Source of the DNA: Lingula anatina
Taxonomy: Eukaryota > Brachiopoda > Lingulata > Lingulida > Lingulidae
Length of the DNA: 56,740 nucleotides
Direction: 5' to 3'
Assembly: GCF_001039355.2 (NCBI RefSeq)
Contig: NW_019775824.1
Location: 221,512-278,251 of the forward strand
The notes beneath the pieces were generated by a model. The model did no database searches. It was given only the letters and a program-made list of their open reading frames with translations, and had not been told where the DNA came from. Of this stretch, positions 23,696-37,249 are shown one piece after another. Both the position numbers and the translations under genes were made by a program. The first letter of the stretch is position 1. Every line of letters begins with the position of its first letter.

Positions 23696-24561
23696 GTAAG
23701 ACGGACAACTTAGAAGTCGCTATATTCAGGGTTTATTTAGTACCTAATAAGCATATACTCGGTAAGGATGAGATATTCAAATATCTAATGTGCAGATGTT
23801 GGAATTCTAAGGGAATTTAGGTATGAATTGAATGGATAGGTCAACACGTGGAAACTTGTTGAGTAAATCTAGCTGATAAAGTGCTCGTTTCATAACGCGC
23901 TAAATATGCGCTAAATATATTGGAAAATAGCTGTGATTTTAAAACAATAATAGATATTTAGATTTATGCTACCGACACGGTGCACATCTAAGATACAAAA
24001 ACTACCGTAGATTGCATTTCTTTTTTTATCGACCTGTTTCTGCTGCGACATCGTGACAATAATGATTTTCTTTGTACAGTTTGTGCGTCTAAATCGTTAA
24101 CTAAAGAAAACAGGTGGCAAAGTTTTCCTTCCTTACTTTCACTGCAATTGCAAGTGATTTTCGGATATGAGTGATGTGGCCGAAAAGAGACCTGATTTTA
24201 ATTATGAAACATCTACGAGTTATTTCTTAAAAGACATACAATTCAAACATAAAGGAATTTCTCATCTTCAATGTTTCGTTTTGAAACCCATTGAGGCAAT
24301 TTTAACGTTTACAGCATATGTTATAATTGTAGATACGAAAAACTGTTCATGCATCGGCATCTAACTCTCTAACGTGCGCAGGAAATGGCGACAAAGAAGA
24401 CTTGTACATGTAGGACCTGAATTAAAATATTAAATGATATCGATTCATTAAATCTGGGAATAGGACAAAGTGGATTATTAAAGGGAAAACCCACAGGTCT
24501 TCTATGTTGAGGAACAATTCAAGCTACCGGCGCTATATCTTATCCTTCTCTTCATTTCAGC

Positions 24562-25995
24562 ATGGGTTCAAGTCATCGGATTATTGGCGTTCTCCTGGCG
24601 TTCCTGGGCGTGTCCATCCATCACAGCTCCGCCCAAAGTAAGTCACATGATAATGTATCACAGTTCACGTGATCTCTGACATTTGTGCGATTTCTGTAGT
24701 CGGTGCGTCGTGTGCGTTTTAAGCTTTACATCTGTACTGGTATGTCGAGTTCTCTCATTGAGCAAAACTGGCTGAAAACGAACATTCGTAGATGATTCAA
24801 AATCGTATGTTTTATGTAGGATGTATGAAAAGAGGACTTCCTCTACTGAAAATACACTGTGTAAATTCCATATTTAATATTTTAATCCTGAACATTGTTT
24901 GCTAGGAGCTATAATGAGATTTATACATATAACAGCTGTATAATTATGCAATACGCTGTATTTGACTGTTTTCACAATGACTAATTTTCGGCTTAAATTT
25001 AGGGTCTACATTTAACTTTTTTGTTTCGAATAAATACGGCGATTTTAAACTTGTACTAACAAACAAATAGATATATATTATTTGGATCTGAGACAATGAT
25101 TATCATATAAAAAACTCGAACACACAGGACACTCCTTGAGCTTTAACTTTAAACTCGGCCCTGAACGAAATCCTTTTTTTTTTTTTTTTGTATTTTTAAA
25201 CAAACATACTAACAGTATTCAAGTGTTATACTACTGTCAATATTTCCATGTATTGTTAACCCCCTCATGCAAAGGCTATCGTTAAGTTATCAGTTTGGGC
25301 ACCAACTTTTCTTTTCGGTACATCATTCGTAATTAACACCCCATTCTCATAGATTAGATCGACCTACATTGGATCGACCTAACTCCCTGGGGGTTCACGC
25401 TAAATAGCTGTCAGCCGGGCGGACACGAAAGTTAATTACCCCTTAAAGCTTGTAGTAGGCGGGGACGGACACTTAAGGGGGATTATCTGACAGTAATCTA
25501 GTGAGACTCCCCGCGGTGATAGATCGATCTAAAAGTTGTGAGAACAGAGCCTAAGTCTCATAGCCAAAGTCTCGCCAAGACTACAGGGTGTTCCCCAAGT
25601 CAAGGCACATGGGAAATATCTACCTTCTGATATCAGGGCCCCCTTAAAACTGTACAAATTTAAATCACACTGTGGGGCCCTGTAGGAATTAGTGCACTTT
25701 AATGGTCTGGGATAATGTATCTATCTCACCCCCACCCGCTAGGAAATATCAGTATCTTTCCCGTGCCTATTATCGTTTGTTTCACAGATGATGAAAAACA
25801 CAGCAACGAAATTACTTCCTGATAATTCAATGTTGTTCAGTTTTCTATTGAAAATACACAGGTATTCTGTCTTTAGACACACCATATTATATGTAAGCAA
25901 ATAGAAGACAAACGTAACATGCTACTTTTTTCTTTCAATGTGAACGACGTTTATTTTCAATGCCAGCTCACTGCAGTCATAAACTATATAATTCA

Positions 25996-26033
<38 letters not shown>

Positions 26034-29000
26034 GTTTAACCAACTCCCATTGTCATGAATACCAAAACATGACCTTACTGTGGTGAGTTTATCATTACAA
26101 ATATAAATAAACAATTATTTTAGCTATTAAATCAATTATTTCTTTTCTTTTCCAGTTTTATGCTACAGTGACTTGGCCTGCACAAGTACTGTGACTATCC
26201 CAGGCGCCGACTTCGCCGGGTTAGCGCCGTCAGTGAGAAGTTGTTGTCAAGAAAATGGTGGAACAGCTTTAAAAGTGCTCACGTCTCCTACCGCATGTCA
26301 TCCTTGTAGTGAAGGTAACAGTCCGCTCTCTCACTGTGTAATTAGTTTAAATGATTTTTAAGACGGAGGATGAGGAAGAAAACCAATAAATAAATAAATA
26401 TTTAAACATTAATAAATATTTGAATAAATAAAAAGAAAAGAATCTAAGGAAAGGGGAAAGTAAAAGAAGTTGAATAATTTGAAAATCTTGGAAATGAATT
26501 ACTCAGTTTGCCGTGTTTTATGAGGATGTGTTTCTAAAGTGTTCTGCAGTACTTTCCCAGCTTCGTAGAAAAGAGAGCTATCTCAAATAATGGTGTTTTT
26601 ATCTCTTTGACAGATCCGTGCGCATATTGTACCAATGCCCCCCAGATCGAGGCTACAGCCGACACTACCGATCTTCTGGAGGATATTACATTAGACTGTG
26701 GCGAACCCTTCCCACCCCTGCCGAACGTTACCCTGAACGCTGTGTGTGCCGATGTGGCCGACCTGCAGATCACGACCTCCGACCCTGGTGCAACTGGCCT
26801 ACAGTGCGATGTCAGCTACACTCGAACTTATATTTCATCGGACGTATGCAACAACCAGCAGACCACCCCTCAGTCCATACGTTACATAGCGTCGACGCCG
26901 CCGGTCCTTTCAAATGTCCCGGCAGATGTCACTGTAGCCTGTGAGACGGATGCAACATTAACCGCCCCGTCAGCGACGGGAACCTGCTCCGCAGCCAACG
27001 TCACACTCATCGCCAGCAACACTGAAGTTGACCCAGCATGTCAGTACAACAAGGTGATCACGAGCACCTGGGAGGCCATAGACGGCTGCGGCCTGACCAG
27101 CAACGTAAGCGCCTCTGTCAATGTTAGTTATGAGAACGCGCCAACCCTCGTTGGCACACTGACTGACCAAACTATTCTTCTCAATGAGCAGTGTGATAAC
27201 GTCCCTTCCGTACCAGTCGTCACCGCCACGGGTTACTGTGGCAACAGCGTCACCGTAACAAGCACGGAAACCACGTCCAACGTCCAGTGCCAGAATAAAT
27301 ACACACTGACCAGGACGTTCTCCTCCACCGATGACTGCGGACGCACCACCACCGCCTCACAGAATATCCAGGTGACGTCGGTGTTTGCGCCCACATTCGA
27401 CACGTTTCCAGAAGACATCACAATCGCGTGCAACACCAACGCCAATGTCTCTTTCCCAGAGTCCAACGTCACCGCCACGGGTCACTGCGGCGTCCCAGTC
27501 AACGTCACACAGACCGACGCGGTGGTCACAGGGGACTGTCCGGAGGACATCACCATCTACCGTACCTACCAGGCCACAGACGAATGCGGTCTCCTCGCAC
27601 AGCGAACCCAAACCTTCCGGGCCAGCCCGGCTAACTTGGCCTTCACCTACGTCCCCGGTGACGTCACGGTGGCGTGCGGGACTGATATCAGCAACCTTGC
27701 TAACACGGGCGGCGTGGCGGTGGCTGAAAACGCCTGTGATGAGCGCGTTAATACCACGTACTCGGACGCCGTGGGGGGCACCGCGTGTAACCAGGCAGTG
27801 GTCAGAACTTGGACGACTTCACAGAGTTGTGGATTAGCGGTCAGCGTTGACCAGGCCATCACTGTGGCTTTAACGGCGTCTCCGTCCATTACCCCACCAG
27901 CTGACCGCAGTAACATAGACGTCTGCCCCAGTGATACCTTCACCCCTAGCGAACTCGGCGACACACCCACGGTCACCGGCAACTCCCCCTGCCACAACGT
28001 GAACGACTTCACTGTGGAATACGCCGACACGATAGTTACCGAGAACCCCACCGCCGGAACCAGTACAATCAGAAGAATGTGGACGGCCACGGACCAGTGT
28101 GGGAACAGCGGCACCGGCGAGCAGATCCTTGGCATCAGAGTGAAACAACAGCCAACGCTGGCCCTGGACCCGGACCAGTTCATCCTCACGTGCACCAGCG
28201 TCTCCGAGGTCTTAGACCAGACCCAACCACAGGTGGTGAACAGAGGGGGTGGAGACGCCGCCATCATTGAGACGGTAGAGACAACCGACAGCTCCGTCTT
28301 CCAGCAAGCCTGTTCTGGCCAGCAAGTGACCAGGACGTTTCAAGTGACCCTGGAGTGTGGGTACACCCAGACGCTATCTCAGGTGGTGACAGGTAAGCTT
28401 TCAAACAGATTTAAATAAAGTAAATTATGAAAGACGAGTGTGACACGGGTAGACTATTGAGTGCGATTTTTTGGTAGATTTTTGGAACGTAATTGTTTTT
28501 TTATGTTTGTTTGTTTGTTTGTTTGTTTGTTTGATTTCTCTTCATTAATTCATATGTCCATCTGTTTATTTATCCATCTGTGTATTTATCAATCCATGCA
28601 TTGATTTGTTCGTTCCTCTTCTCTTTCGATCATTCATCCATAACTGCTCGTTGGTGCAACTTACACAGATTGAATGAGCAGTGTACCACAACGCGAAATG
28701 ACAAAAATACTTTAAATGCTTTCTTAAGGCTTATATTATCTAATAGATATAATTGGTATTATAGCAATATTGCTATACAAATTTAAAGTGTAAGCTTTTT
28801 GTTCCAGCTATGGCCCAGGCTACCAGTCCCCCGGTCAACCCGCCTGCCGTCGTCGTCCCTCCTGCAGACTGTATCGTCTACACCCACTTCCTGTACCCAA
28901 CACCAGGCGGAAGACGCTTCCGCTACGGCTTCCGGTCACCAGGTGGAACTCTGTATTTCTTTACCCCTGGCGGTAGGTTCACCCTGGCATACCCAGGCTT

Positions 29001-32000
29001 CGGAAGCGGTGTCACCATCCCGACCGGCTCTGGTGACGGGCTCATCTATGCCGTCGTCAATGAGAATGGGCAGGTGCGCTACGCTTTCCGCAACCCCAAC
29101 GGACAGATCAACTTCCTCTCAACGTACCCCGCCCCTGGTGGTGGCAATCGCTACGGCTACGAGGACTTATCTGGAGCGACCCAGTACGTCTCCCTGCCTC
29201 CTGCGGGCGTCCTTGTCATCCCCACTCTCAGCGGAGACCCGGTCCTCCGTCCCGATGGCGGGTACCGTCTTGGCTACAGAACCCCCGATGGTACCCTCTT
29301 CGACCTGACAGCCAGTGCTAATGCGGACGGCCTGATTAGATACGGCTACCAAATCCCCAACGATGGAATACAGTTTATCAACATGCCCTTCACGACGTTG
29401 CTGAACCTCCCGGAGATTAACGGCGGTCTGGTGTACGGGTACCGCACCCCTGATGGCGTCGCCCATATCGTTAAGGAATTCCCCATGAGTGACGGCACAG
29501 TGCGCTTTGGCTACGAGAACCCGGATGAAACGATCACCTATCTCCCTGTACCACAGAACGGCATCCTAGCTGTCCCAATCCCCGGCGGAGGGGTCAGGTT
29601 CGCCTTCCGCACCCCACAAGGTGCCCTGTACTACCTCGTCCCCTTCCCGACCTCCGATGGCAGAGTGCGTTACGGCTATCAGACACCAGAGGGTACTGCT
29701 AGATTGGTGGACCTACCAACAACGGGGCTCATCGCCATGAAGACCCCGAGCGGAGGACTCAGGTACGTGTATCGTTCACCAGAGGGCACCCTATACGATG
29801 TCTCCTCCTACCCCAGCCAAAACGGCATGACAGTCTATGGTTACCGCTTTCCGAACAGCGCCGTCAACTTCCTGAGCCTGCCCGAGAATGAGATGATCGT
29901 GATGACGAAGCCAGGCGGCGGGCTGCACTACACCTTCCGCTCGGCCGATGGGGTCATTCACGACCTCCAGCCCGTGCCAAAACCAGATGGCTCCATGACC
30001 TACGGGTACCCCACAGCTGGCGGTACCATGCAGACCGTGCCCAATGCCCCGGATTCCGACAGCCCATTCCCTCTCATGGGCAGTGGAATTTTCGCCGTTG
30101 TCCAAGACGGCACAGTGCGGCTAAGGTATGTTGCTCTAGATGGCCAAACCTATGACCTGAATAGATCCCCCGTACCTCAGACCAACTCAGTGCGCTATGG
30201 TTACACCGACGGCGACGGAGTCTTCCAGCACGTCCCCATGCCAACCATCGGTATAATGGCACTGCCAACAGTCGATGGCAATATACAGTACATCCATCGT
30301 GCTCCCAACGGTGAGGTGACCCCAGTTGAGGAAATCGTCAACCCCGACGGCACCGTATCTTATGGAGTCAGGAGACCCGACGGCAGCACTCTCATCATAC
30401 AGATGCCCAAGAACAACGTGATGACGGTGCCCTTCCCCGGCGGAAGTTCACTATACACCTACCGCCAGCCTGGAGGACAGATGATCTTCCTTCAGCCCTT
30501 CGCTTCATCTGACGGCGGCGTGCGCTACGGTTATTCAGCACCAAATGGCGACACTGTCACCATCCCCATCCCATTCAACGGCATCAACACCGTGGCCACC
30601 CCAGGGGCGCCCGGTGGGGAAACAACTCTCGTGTATCAAACGCCAGAAGGACCACTGAAGCCAATGGTGGCCATCTCGCAGCCTAACCCAGAGGCTCCAG
30701 GTTTTGTATCCTACACCATTGAGATCAGCCCCGAAACCTATGTGGACATCCCCATGACCCAGAGTGGCACCACCGGCATCCCACAGCCTGATGGAGTCAC
30801 CCAAGTTGTCTACAAGTCACCAGAGGGCACCATCTACCCGCTGAGGCCTTTCAGGCAGCCTGACAATACCATCCAGTACGTGTTTGAGAAACCGGACGGA
30901 TCCGTGCAGTACGTCAAGATGCCAACCACTGGTGTCTTTACCGTTCCCCTTCCCGGATCCGAAACGACCACACTCTACAGGGCCCCATCCGGTGAAGTGA
31001 ACCCGTCATCTGCCTACCCCACCTCAGACGGTGGTATCACCTACGGCTACACAACCCCCGAAGGCACAGTGAATCCAGTACCAGCGGATTCTTTGCCAGG
31101 TGGTCCCCGACCTGCCGGATTACCTGATGGCGTCATTCCCTTCATCAGCCCAGATGGAACAATTGTGTTCGGATTCAGGACCCCCACCAACACTTTTACC
31201 TACCTGACGCCTTTCACTGACCCTCTCACGGGCACCGTGAAGTATGGATACAGAATGCCAGAGAACGGAACAATTGTGTACGTCGAGATCCCGCGTCTAC
31301 CAGGTCAACCGGATGCAGAACTACCAGATGGTGTCTCAGTGGTGATGAATCCGGATGGGACCATCACATACATCTTCTTTGCTCCAGATACCAGAACCTA
31401 CGTACTTGTCCGTACCGTGAATCCGGTCACTGGGCTGATCACGTTTAGCTATCGCACACCTGAAGGTCTCACTTACTTCGTCCCTGTCCCAGGTATGCCT
31501 CTACAACCCGGGCAGAATGTCATGCCAGGAGAACCACGCGATCTTCCGGATGAGGGTACCGTCACCGTGGTCCTCAACCCCGACGGCACAGTCACCTACG
31601 TCTACACCTCACCGGATGGAAACACGTACTCGCTCACCCCTTACCCTAACCCTCTGGGCGGCATCCAGTTTGGTTACCCCAATCCCGACGGTACCGTCAC
31701 GTACGTGCCAGTAGACCAGGGCACTGGACCCATGGGCCCCTTCCCGCCAGGTGTGACCACACTAATGAACCCTGATGGCACAATAACTTACCTGTTCACA
31801 GACCCTAACGGAAACACCTTCACACTGACCCAGTTTACCAACCCGGCCACGGGAAGACTGCAGTACGGCTACCGCTCACCAGATGGCACCATAATCTTTG
31901 TGGACTTGCCAACCACACCTGGTATGAATTTCCCAGAAGGCGTCACGGTCCTCCGTAACCCAGACGGCACCGTGACTTACATCTACAAGGCACCAGATGG

Positions 32001-35000
32001 CAGCACGTACACTTTGACCCAATTCAACAACCCAACCACCGGGCAGCCGGAATACGGTTATCGTAACAGCGATGGAAACATCATCTTCGTGCCCATCCCC
32101 ACGGATCCGGGAACCGGTCAACCAGGAAACAACTTCCCACAGGGAGTGACCACGATAAGAAACCCTGACGGCTCCGTGACCTACATCTTCAAGGATTCCG
32201 ACGGTAACCTCTACCCCCTGTTGCAGTACATTGATCCCTTCACTAAACAGCCCCAGTACGGATACCGTGCCCCTGACGGCACTATTCAGTACGTCAGAAT
32301 ACCAGGACAGCCTAGCCAGCCTGGCACAGGCGGGAACCTCCCCACTGGAGTGTTCCCTGTCCAGAACACCGACGGCACTGTTGGCTACATCTACAGAGAT
32401 CCTAATGGCAATCAGTACACCCTAAAACGCTACGTCGACCCCCTTACTGGTCTGGTTCGATACGGTTATGTTGCTCCCGACGGAAGCATCAGATACGTGC
32501 CAGATGACCAGACTCCAGAGGATCTCCCCGACGGCGTCACAAAGAGAGAAAACCCCGACGGCACAGTCACTTACACATACAGAGACCCTAACGGCAACAC
32601 GTACGTTGTTAACCGTTTCGTCGATCCAAACACTGGGAAAGTCAGGTTCTTCTACACCACCCCTGACGGTCAAACCAGGTACGTCCCTGATGATGATGAT
32701 GAAGATGATTTACCAGACGGTGTTTCACCGATAGAGATCCCTGGTGTGCCAACAACCTACATCTATAGAGACCCCAACGGCAATGTTTACATGGTCAACA
32801 AGGTGACGGATCCAGTGACTGGCAAGGACAGGTTCTACTACACCACACCTGATGGTCAAACAAAGTATGTCCCTGACGGACAACGAGAACCGGATGGCAA
32901 CTTACCAAGAGGAGTGACCGCCACCCGTAATCCGGACGGCACCATCACCTACACCTATCGAGATCCGTTTGGCAATACCTACCCTGCCACCCGCTTCGTT
33001 GATCCGATGACCATGCAGGTGAGGTTCCTTTACACCACCCCTGACGGCCAGACCAGGTACGTACCAGACCAACCTGACAGTAATCTCCCGGCAGGTGTTA
33101 CTAGGAGACAGAACCCAGACGGGACCGTCACTTACATGTACAGGGCGCCTGACGGTAATACATATACACTGACCCGCTATGTTAACCCGATCACTGGCCA
33201 GGTACAGTATGGCTATCGCACCCCAGATGGACGCATCGTGTACGTTGATATCCCAGATGAACCTACGCGACCAACGCAGGCACCGAGACCAAACCCTAAC
33301 GTCCCCTTTGGTGTGTCACCTATCACAAACCCAGATGGTACAGTCACCTACGTGTACAAGGCCCCAGACGGCAACGTTTACCCTCTGTCCCAGTTCATCA
33401 ATCCCGCCACAGGGCGACCGCAGTACGGGTACCGCACATTGGACGGCAGGATCATCTTTGTTCCGACTCCAACTCAGCCCAGCACTCCAGGCAGCCAGCT
33501 CCCAGGGTTGCCAGGATTTGTGGTCATTCCAGGGTTCCCCGGTGTGCCAGGCATCCCAGGAATTCCAGGATATCCAGGATTCCCAGGAGTGTTTCAACCA
33601 TTGTTCCCCGTACAGCAACCCCAGACAGGAATTCCCGGCATCCCAGGTTTCCCCGGAATTCCAGGATTCCCGTCCGCCCAACCAATATTCCCTGGACAAC
33701 AGGCAGGAATTCCAGGTTTCCCAGGATTCCCAGGAATTCCTGGATTCCCATCTGCCCAACCAATATTCCCTGGACAACAGGCAGGAATCCCAGGATTCCC
33801 AGGATACCCAGGAATCCCAGGATTCCCATCTAACCAGCCAATATTCCCTGGACAACAGGCAGGAATTCCAGGTTTCCCCGGATACCCAGGAATTCCAGGT
33901 TTCCCATCCAACCAACCAATATTCCCTGGTCAACAGGCAGGAATTCCAGGGTTCCCAGGATTTCCCGGAATTCCAGGATTCCCATCCGCCCAACCAATCT
34001 ACCCTGGCCAACAGGCAGGAATTCCAGGATTCCCAGGCTTCCCTGGCATTCCTGGTATTCCATCTGGACAAGGCGGATTGCCTGGATTCCCCGGATATCC
34101 AGGTATCCCTGGATTCCCTAGTTCCGTACCTTATCCTCTTGGTCCGAATCCTCAACCACGTCCAAGGCAGCCGAGCACAGGTATAATCATTCCTGACAGC
34201 AGTGGACGCCCAGGTGCTGTTATTTACCCACTGGAGCCCCAGGGGCCCGCAGTCGACCCACGAAACCCGTACCAGCCCTCAGGCATCCCAGGATTCTCCT
34301 TCTTACCAGGATTGCCCGGCTTCCCAGGAATTCCAGGAACCCCAGCTTTCCCTGGCACAAATGGCGGTTATCCAGGTATCCCAGGTATTCCTGGAATTCC
34401 GGGTTACCCAGGAGGCTACAGTCTGCCAGGAGGCGGTATTCAGATTCCAGGTTACCCAGCTCTTCCGGGTGTTCCCAACACTGGATACCCAGGGTACCCC
34501 GGCTTGCCAGGAATTCCTGGAATCCCAGGGTACAACGGCTACCCAAGCAGCCTGCCAACCACCGGCACTCCATTCCCGGTCACCAGCCCTGACGGCCGAA
34601 CACTGTACGGGATCCGTCTGCCCGATGGAACCATCATCTATGTTGTGGCTGCCCTGCCAGGTATGCCAACAATGCCAACTACCCCAGGTGGCGGCATGCC
34701 CACTCCCGGCACCATACCAACACGTGGTCCGCAGACCTGTGAGGGTGTGTACGCCGTGCCCGACCCCACGGGACAGCCCCACACCGTCACCTTCGTGTAC
34801 AGGACATCCGACGGTGCAGTCTACAACATGGCGTCTCAGTTCCAGAACGACGGCACCGTGGTCTACTCCTACAGGTCGGCCACCGGAACCACGCGCTACG
34901 TGCCCCTGCCCTCTTCCGGTCTGATCGCGGTCCCTCTGGCCAGCGGTGAGGCCATGCAGCTGATCTACCGCCAGCCGAACTCCTTCATGCTCCCAGTAGT

Positions 35001-35499
35001 CATGATGAACATGTATGGTGGACAGGTGCAGTATATCTACTACACCTCCTCGGATACCATAGAATACCTGGATATCCCATCTAACGTGATCCTGGAGATG
35101 TCTACCCCCTGCGGAGGGATCCGGTACGGCTACAGACCCAACGGAGGCCAGATCCGGCTGCTCCAGGGCTTCAATGCCAGTCCAAACGGCGCCGGGCAGT
35201 TCAGATACGGCTATCTCGATAACAACGGTAACATCCAGTATGTGCTGAACTACAATTCCTACCTCGCCCCAGACTACGGCTTACCGCTTAACTTGGGATA
35301 TACCAATGATGGTATTATTGCATCTGCAGCCTTCGCCGCCGGAAATGGTAATAACATGAATGTCCAAGTTCCTGTCGGGCCCCCCGCCCAGCAACTTCCG
35401 GTCAGACAACCGGTCAACGCTAACCCTTATTCCGGACTACAGGGGTACATGTCTCTCTTGGACAGCTTGGGATTCGGCAGAATGGCTAGAAGTGGCTGA
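24562..35499 (+). CDS. Gene C: secreted HYR-like / YGYR-PDG repeat / Gly-X-Pro protein, paralogue of B
   Basis: Exons 24562-24637, 26156-26314, 26614-28392 and 28808-35499 (TGA) join in frame to 2901 aa. Signal peptide, residues 1-25 (hydrophobic [11 protein letters not shown], then SSAQ). Exon 2 is 159 nt and nearly identical to that of B. Exon 3 is one uninterrupted block of seven HYR-like repeats. The last exon holds about 24 Tyr-rich PDG units; the later 11 are of one subtype ([16 protein letters not shown]) expanded relative to B. An acidic run (DDDDEDD, near 32690-32710) separates two units. A Gly-Ile/Phe-Pro domain (about residues 2240-2580) contains five exact-period 78-bp repeats with GQQAGIP. 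The C-terminal cap matches B ([31 protein letters not shown]) and ends [11 protein letters not shown]. The expected role is the same extracellular structural function as B, with a longer extensible region (inference). Confidence 0.88.
25344..25544. mobile_element. Possible short TIR element in intron 2 of gene C
   Basis: An imperfect inverted repeat (TTCTCATAGATTAGATCGA on the left; TCGATCTAAAAGTTGTGAGAA on the right) bounds ~200 bp with GC-richer content, including two GGACAC words. No ORF. A non-autonomous transposon remnant is likely but no second copy is seen. Confidence 0.35.
25999..26031. repeat. TC microsatellite in gene C intron
   Basis: Uninterrupted TC dinucleotides about 125 nt upstream of exon 26156-26314. 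Confidence 0.9.
26660..28390 (+). repeat. HYR-like protein repeat array, gene C (7 units)
   Basis: Seven closing motifs run from [11 protein letters not shown] to [12 protein letters not shown], in one exon without introns. Each unit has its own subtype shared with the same-numbered unit of B, so the seven-unit array predates the B/C split. Confidence 0.78.
28504..28534. repeat. GTTT microsatellite in gene C last intron
   Basis: Seven tandem TGTT/GTTT units. Confidence 0.85.
28880..33475 (+). repeat. Tyr-rich PDG/YGYR repeat domain, gene C (about 24 units)
   Basis: Same half-repeat organisation as B. Units 14-24 share [18 protein letters not shown] and are joined by LPxGVT linkers; this subtype has expanded in C. 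Confidence 0.82.
33511..34545 (+). repeat. Gly-Ile/Phe-Pro domain, gene C
   Basis: Gly-X-Pro triplets with X mostly Ile, Phe or Tyr, interrupted by [11 protein letters not shown] and [11 protein letters not shown] spacers and by a Pro/Arg-rich insert at about 34125-34285. Confidence 0.85.
33628..34062 (+). repeat. 78-bp tandem repeat in gene C (five copies plus a partial)
   Basis: Copies start at 33628, 33706, 33784, 33862 and 33940, with a partial at 34018; each encodes 26 aa of the form GIPGFPG(F/Y)PGIPGFPS(A/N)QPIF. The period is constant, and copies differ mainly at Ala/Asn and Phe/Tyr positions. Confidence 0.9.
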
Positions 35500-35528
35500 A
35501 CACTTCAACAGACTCCTACATATTTTCT

Positions 35529-35926
35529 ATTAAAGTGAAAGTGAAAGTATATATTTGTCTGATGAACTGTAGATTTTGATTTTGATATTTAATATGCAAT
35601 CATAGTGTAAAAAATTTACACTTTGTGATATAATGCTAATATTGTTTCTATTTGCATCACTTGGGCTAAGCAACTTACAATTGTAAGATAAAGAGTAGTT
35701 TGAAATACTTCCGACAGTGAACCAATCAAGAGAAAGAACATATTACTATTTATATATTTCAAGTCATTTTATAATGTCCTATTTTTACGTAGAATGATAC
35801 TCGCCTATTGTATGGTCAAAGAAAAGTAAAATTTGAAATCAAAATAATTTTTCTGCTTTGTAATATCTCTGTCGGTTTTTACATATGAACATATTTTACT
35901 TGCGAGTTACGTTCTATTAAAATAAA
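35529..35926 (+). terminator. Candidate polyadenylation signals of gene C
   Basis: ATTAAA at 35529 and AATAAA at 35921 follow the stop at 35499. Confidence 0.5.
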
Positions 35927-36586
35927 GCTTTAGAATCTAATTTGCATACTTTGTTGTTTTTTATTTAATTATAAAAAGGTGTGAAGAAGGTTTTTGCAAA
36001 TCAAATATACAAGAAGTACTGTTTAAACTGGAAAGAAAAACAAAAACGGTAAAATAAAACTGTTCGTTGGCTATATTTTGTGTTACGTGACTTTTGACGT
36101 GAAAATTATCCATTGCATTTCCAGACATTTTACTCAAAGTACATGCCAAAAAATATCCACACTGTAAACAAAGCTTCTTTCTACGTATTTATATATTTAT
36201 TTATTCACCGCGTGCACATTTCTGTCCATCCTTGCCAAGTTTGTGTCTTTAGTAATGTCCCATACCTTACCAATATAATTACCAGGCAAACAACCCCGAC
36301 CGACGGGAACGCCGACATGTTTTTAACAATCTCACTGCCGACGTCCCGCGTATCAGAAATTACTGGAAACATGCCTCCATTTTAGCAGTAATTGTTGTAC
36401 ACAGCAGAGTTATTGTAATAATTGAAACGAGTTTTCAGAAATCTCTGAGACTCGGAGTGGTTTTGGAAACAGCAGAGGAATACTGACAATAGAAACGAGT
36501 TTCAGAGTTTCTAGTAATATTTGTATTTTCGGATACTTATAATGTGGAAATTATCATGTGACAACCCTCGTCCACTCTCCCCCTCC

Positions 36587-36587
<1 letters not shown>

Positions 36588-36640
<53 letters not shown>
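36588..36640. repeat. CA microsatellite
   Basis: About 26 CA units in C-D intergenic DNA. Confidence 0.9.
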
Positions 36641-36641
<1 letters not shown>

Positions 36642-37249
36642 TGTGTCCATCTAATTTCAGTCAACCTCAAATGAGAATACCATGGAAGGAACACGACCCC
36701 GACACTTTCTGAAGCAAATTATGTGCAAACTTAACGCAATAAGATTTCGTGAAACATGAACAACACTGTAATTGTAAACTGATTTATTTGTGAATCCAAG
36801 AGTATTTTCAATAATCACTTATAATAACCGAAAAAACAATCTATCTCCGTTCATCCCTTTCAACTGTGTCATTTTCAGGTGTAACCTTATGGAATCAATT
36901 CAGTTGTTCTATTATACTAGCCTTTTCGATATTACTTAATGTAAGTCACATCAACAGGCATTTAATTACTTCGAGAATTTAAGAAGCAATGGGCATTTGA
37001 ATTCAACCCACAAAATAAAAAAAGTACCACTTATAACGCGATAGATGTACCGAACGTAATAAGGTGCTTGGATAATACCGGTAAACCATTATCTGCAGTT
37101 AAAAAAAAACAAATGACAATTGTACAAGTTTTTACTAAGAAACACGTGTTGAAGAGCATTATTTGAATAACATGTTGGAGATGTAAATACATGATGAGCG
37201 ATAGGTGCAGTAATACATACGGTAAGAGAGTGTGACCATGTGTGTAACG

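Noticed and set aside
33316-34155. Antisense and shifted ORFs across the Gly-Ile-Pro domain of C
   Set aside because: Periodic GIP codons give open frames on both strands; the sense frame continues the spliced gene and is the only one with flanking conserved domains.
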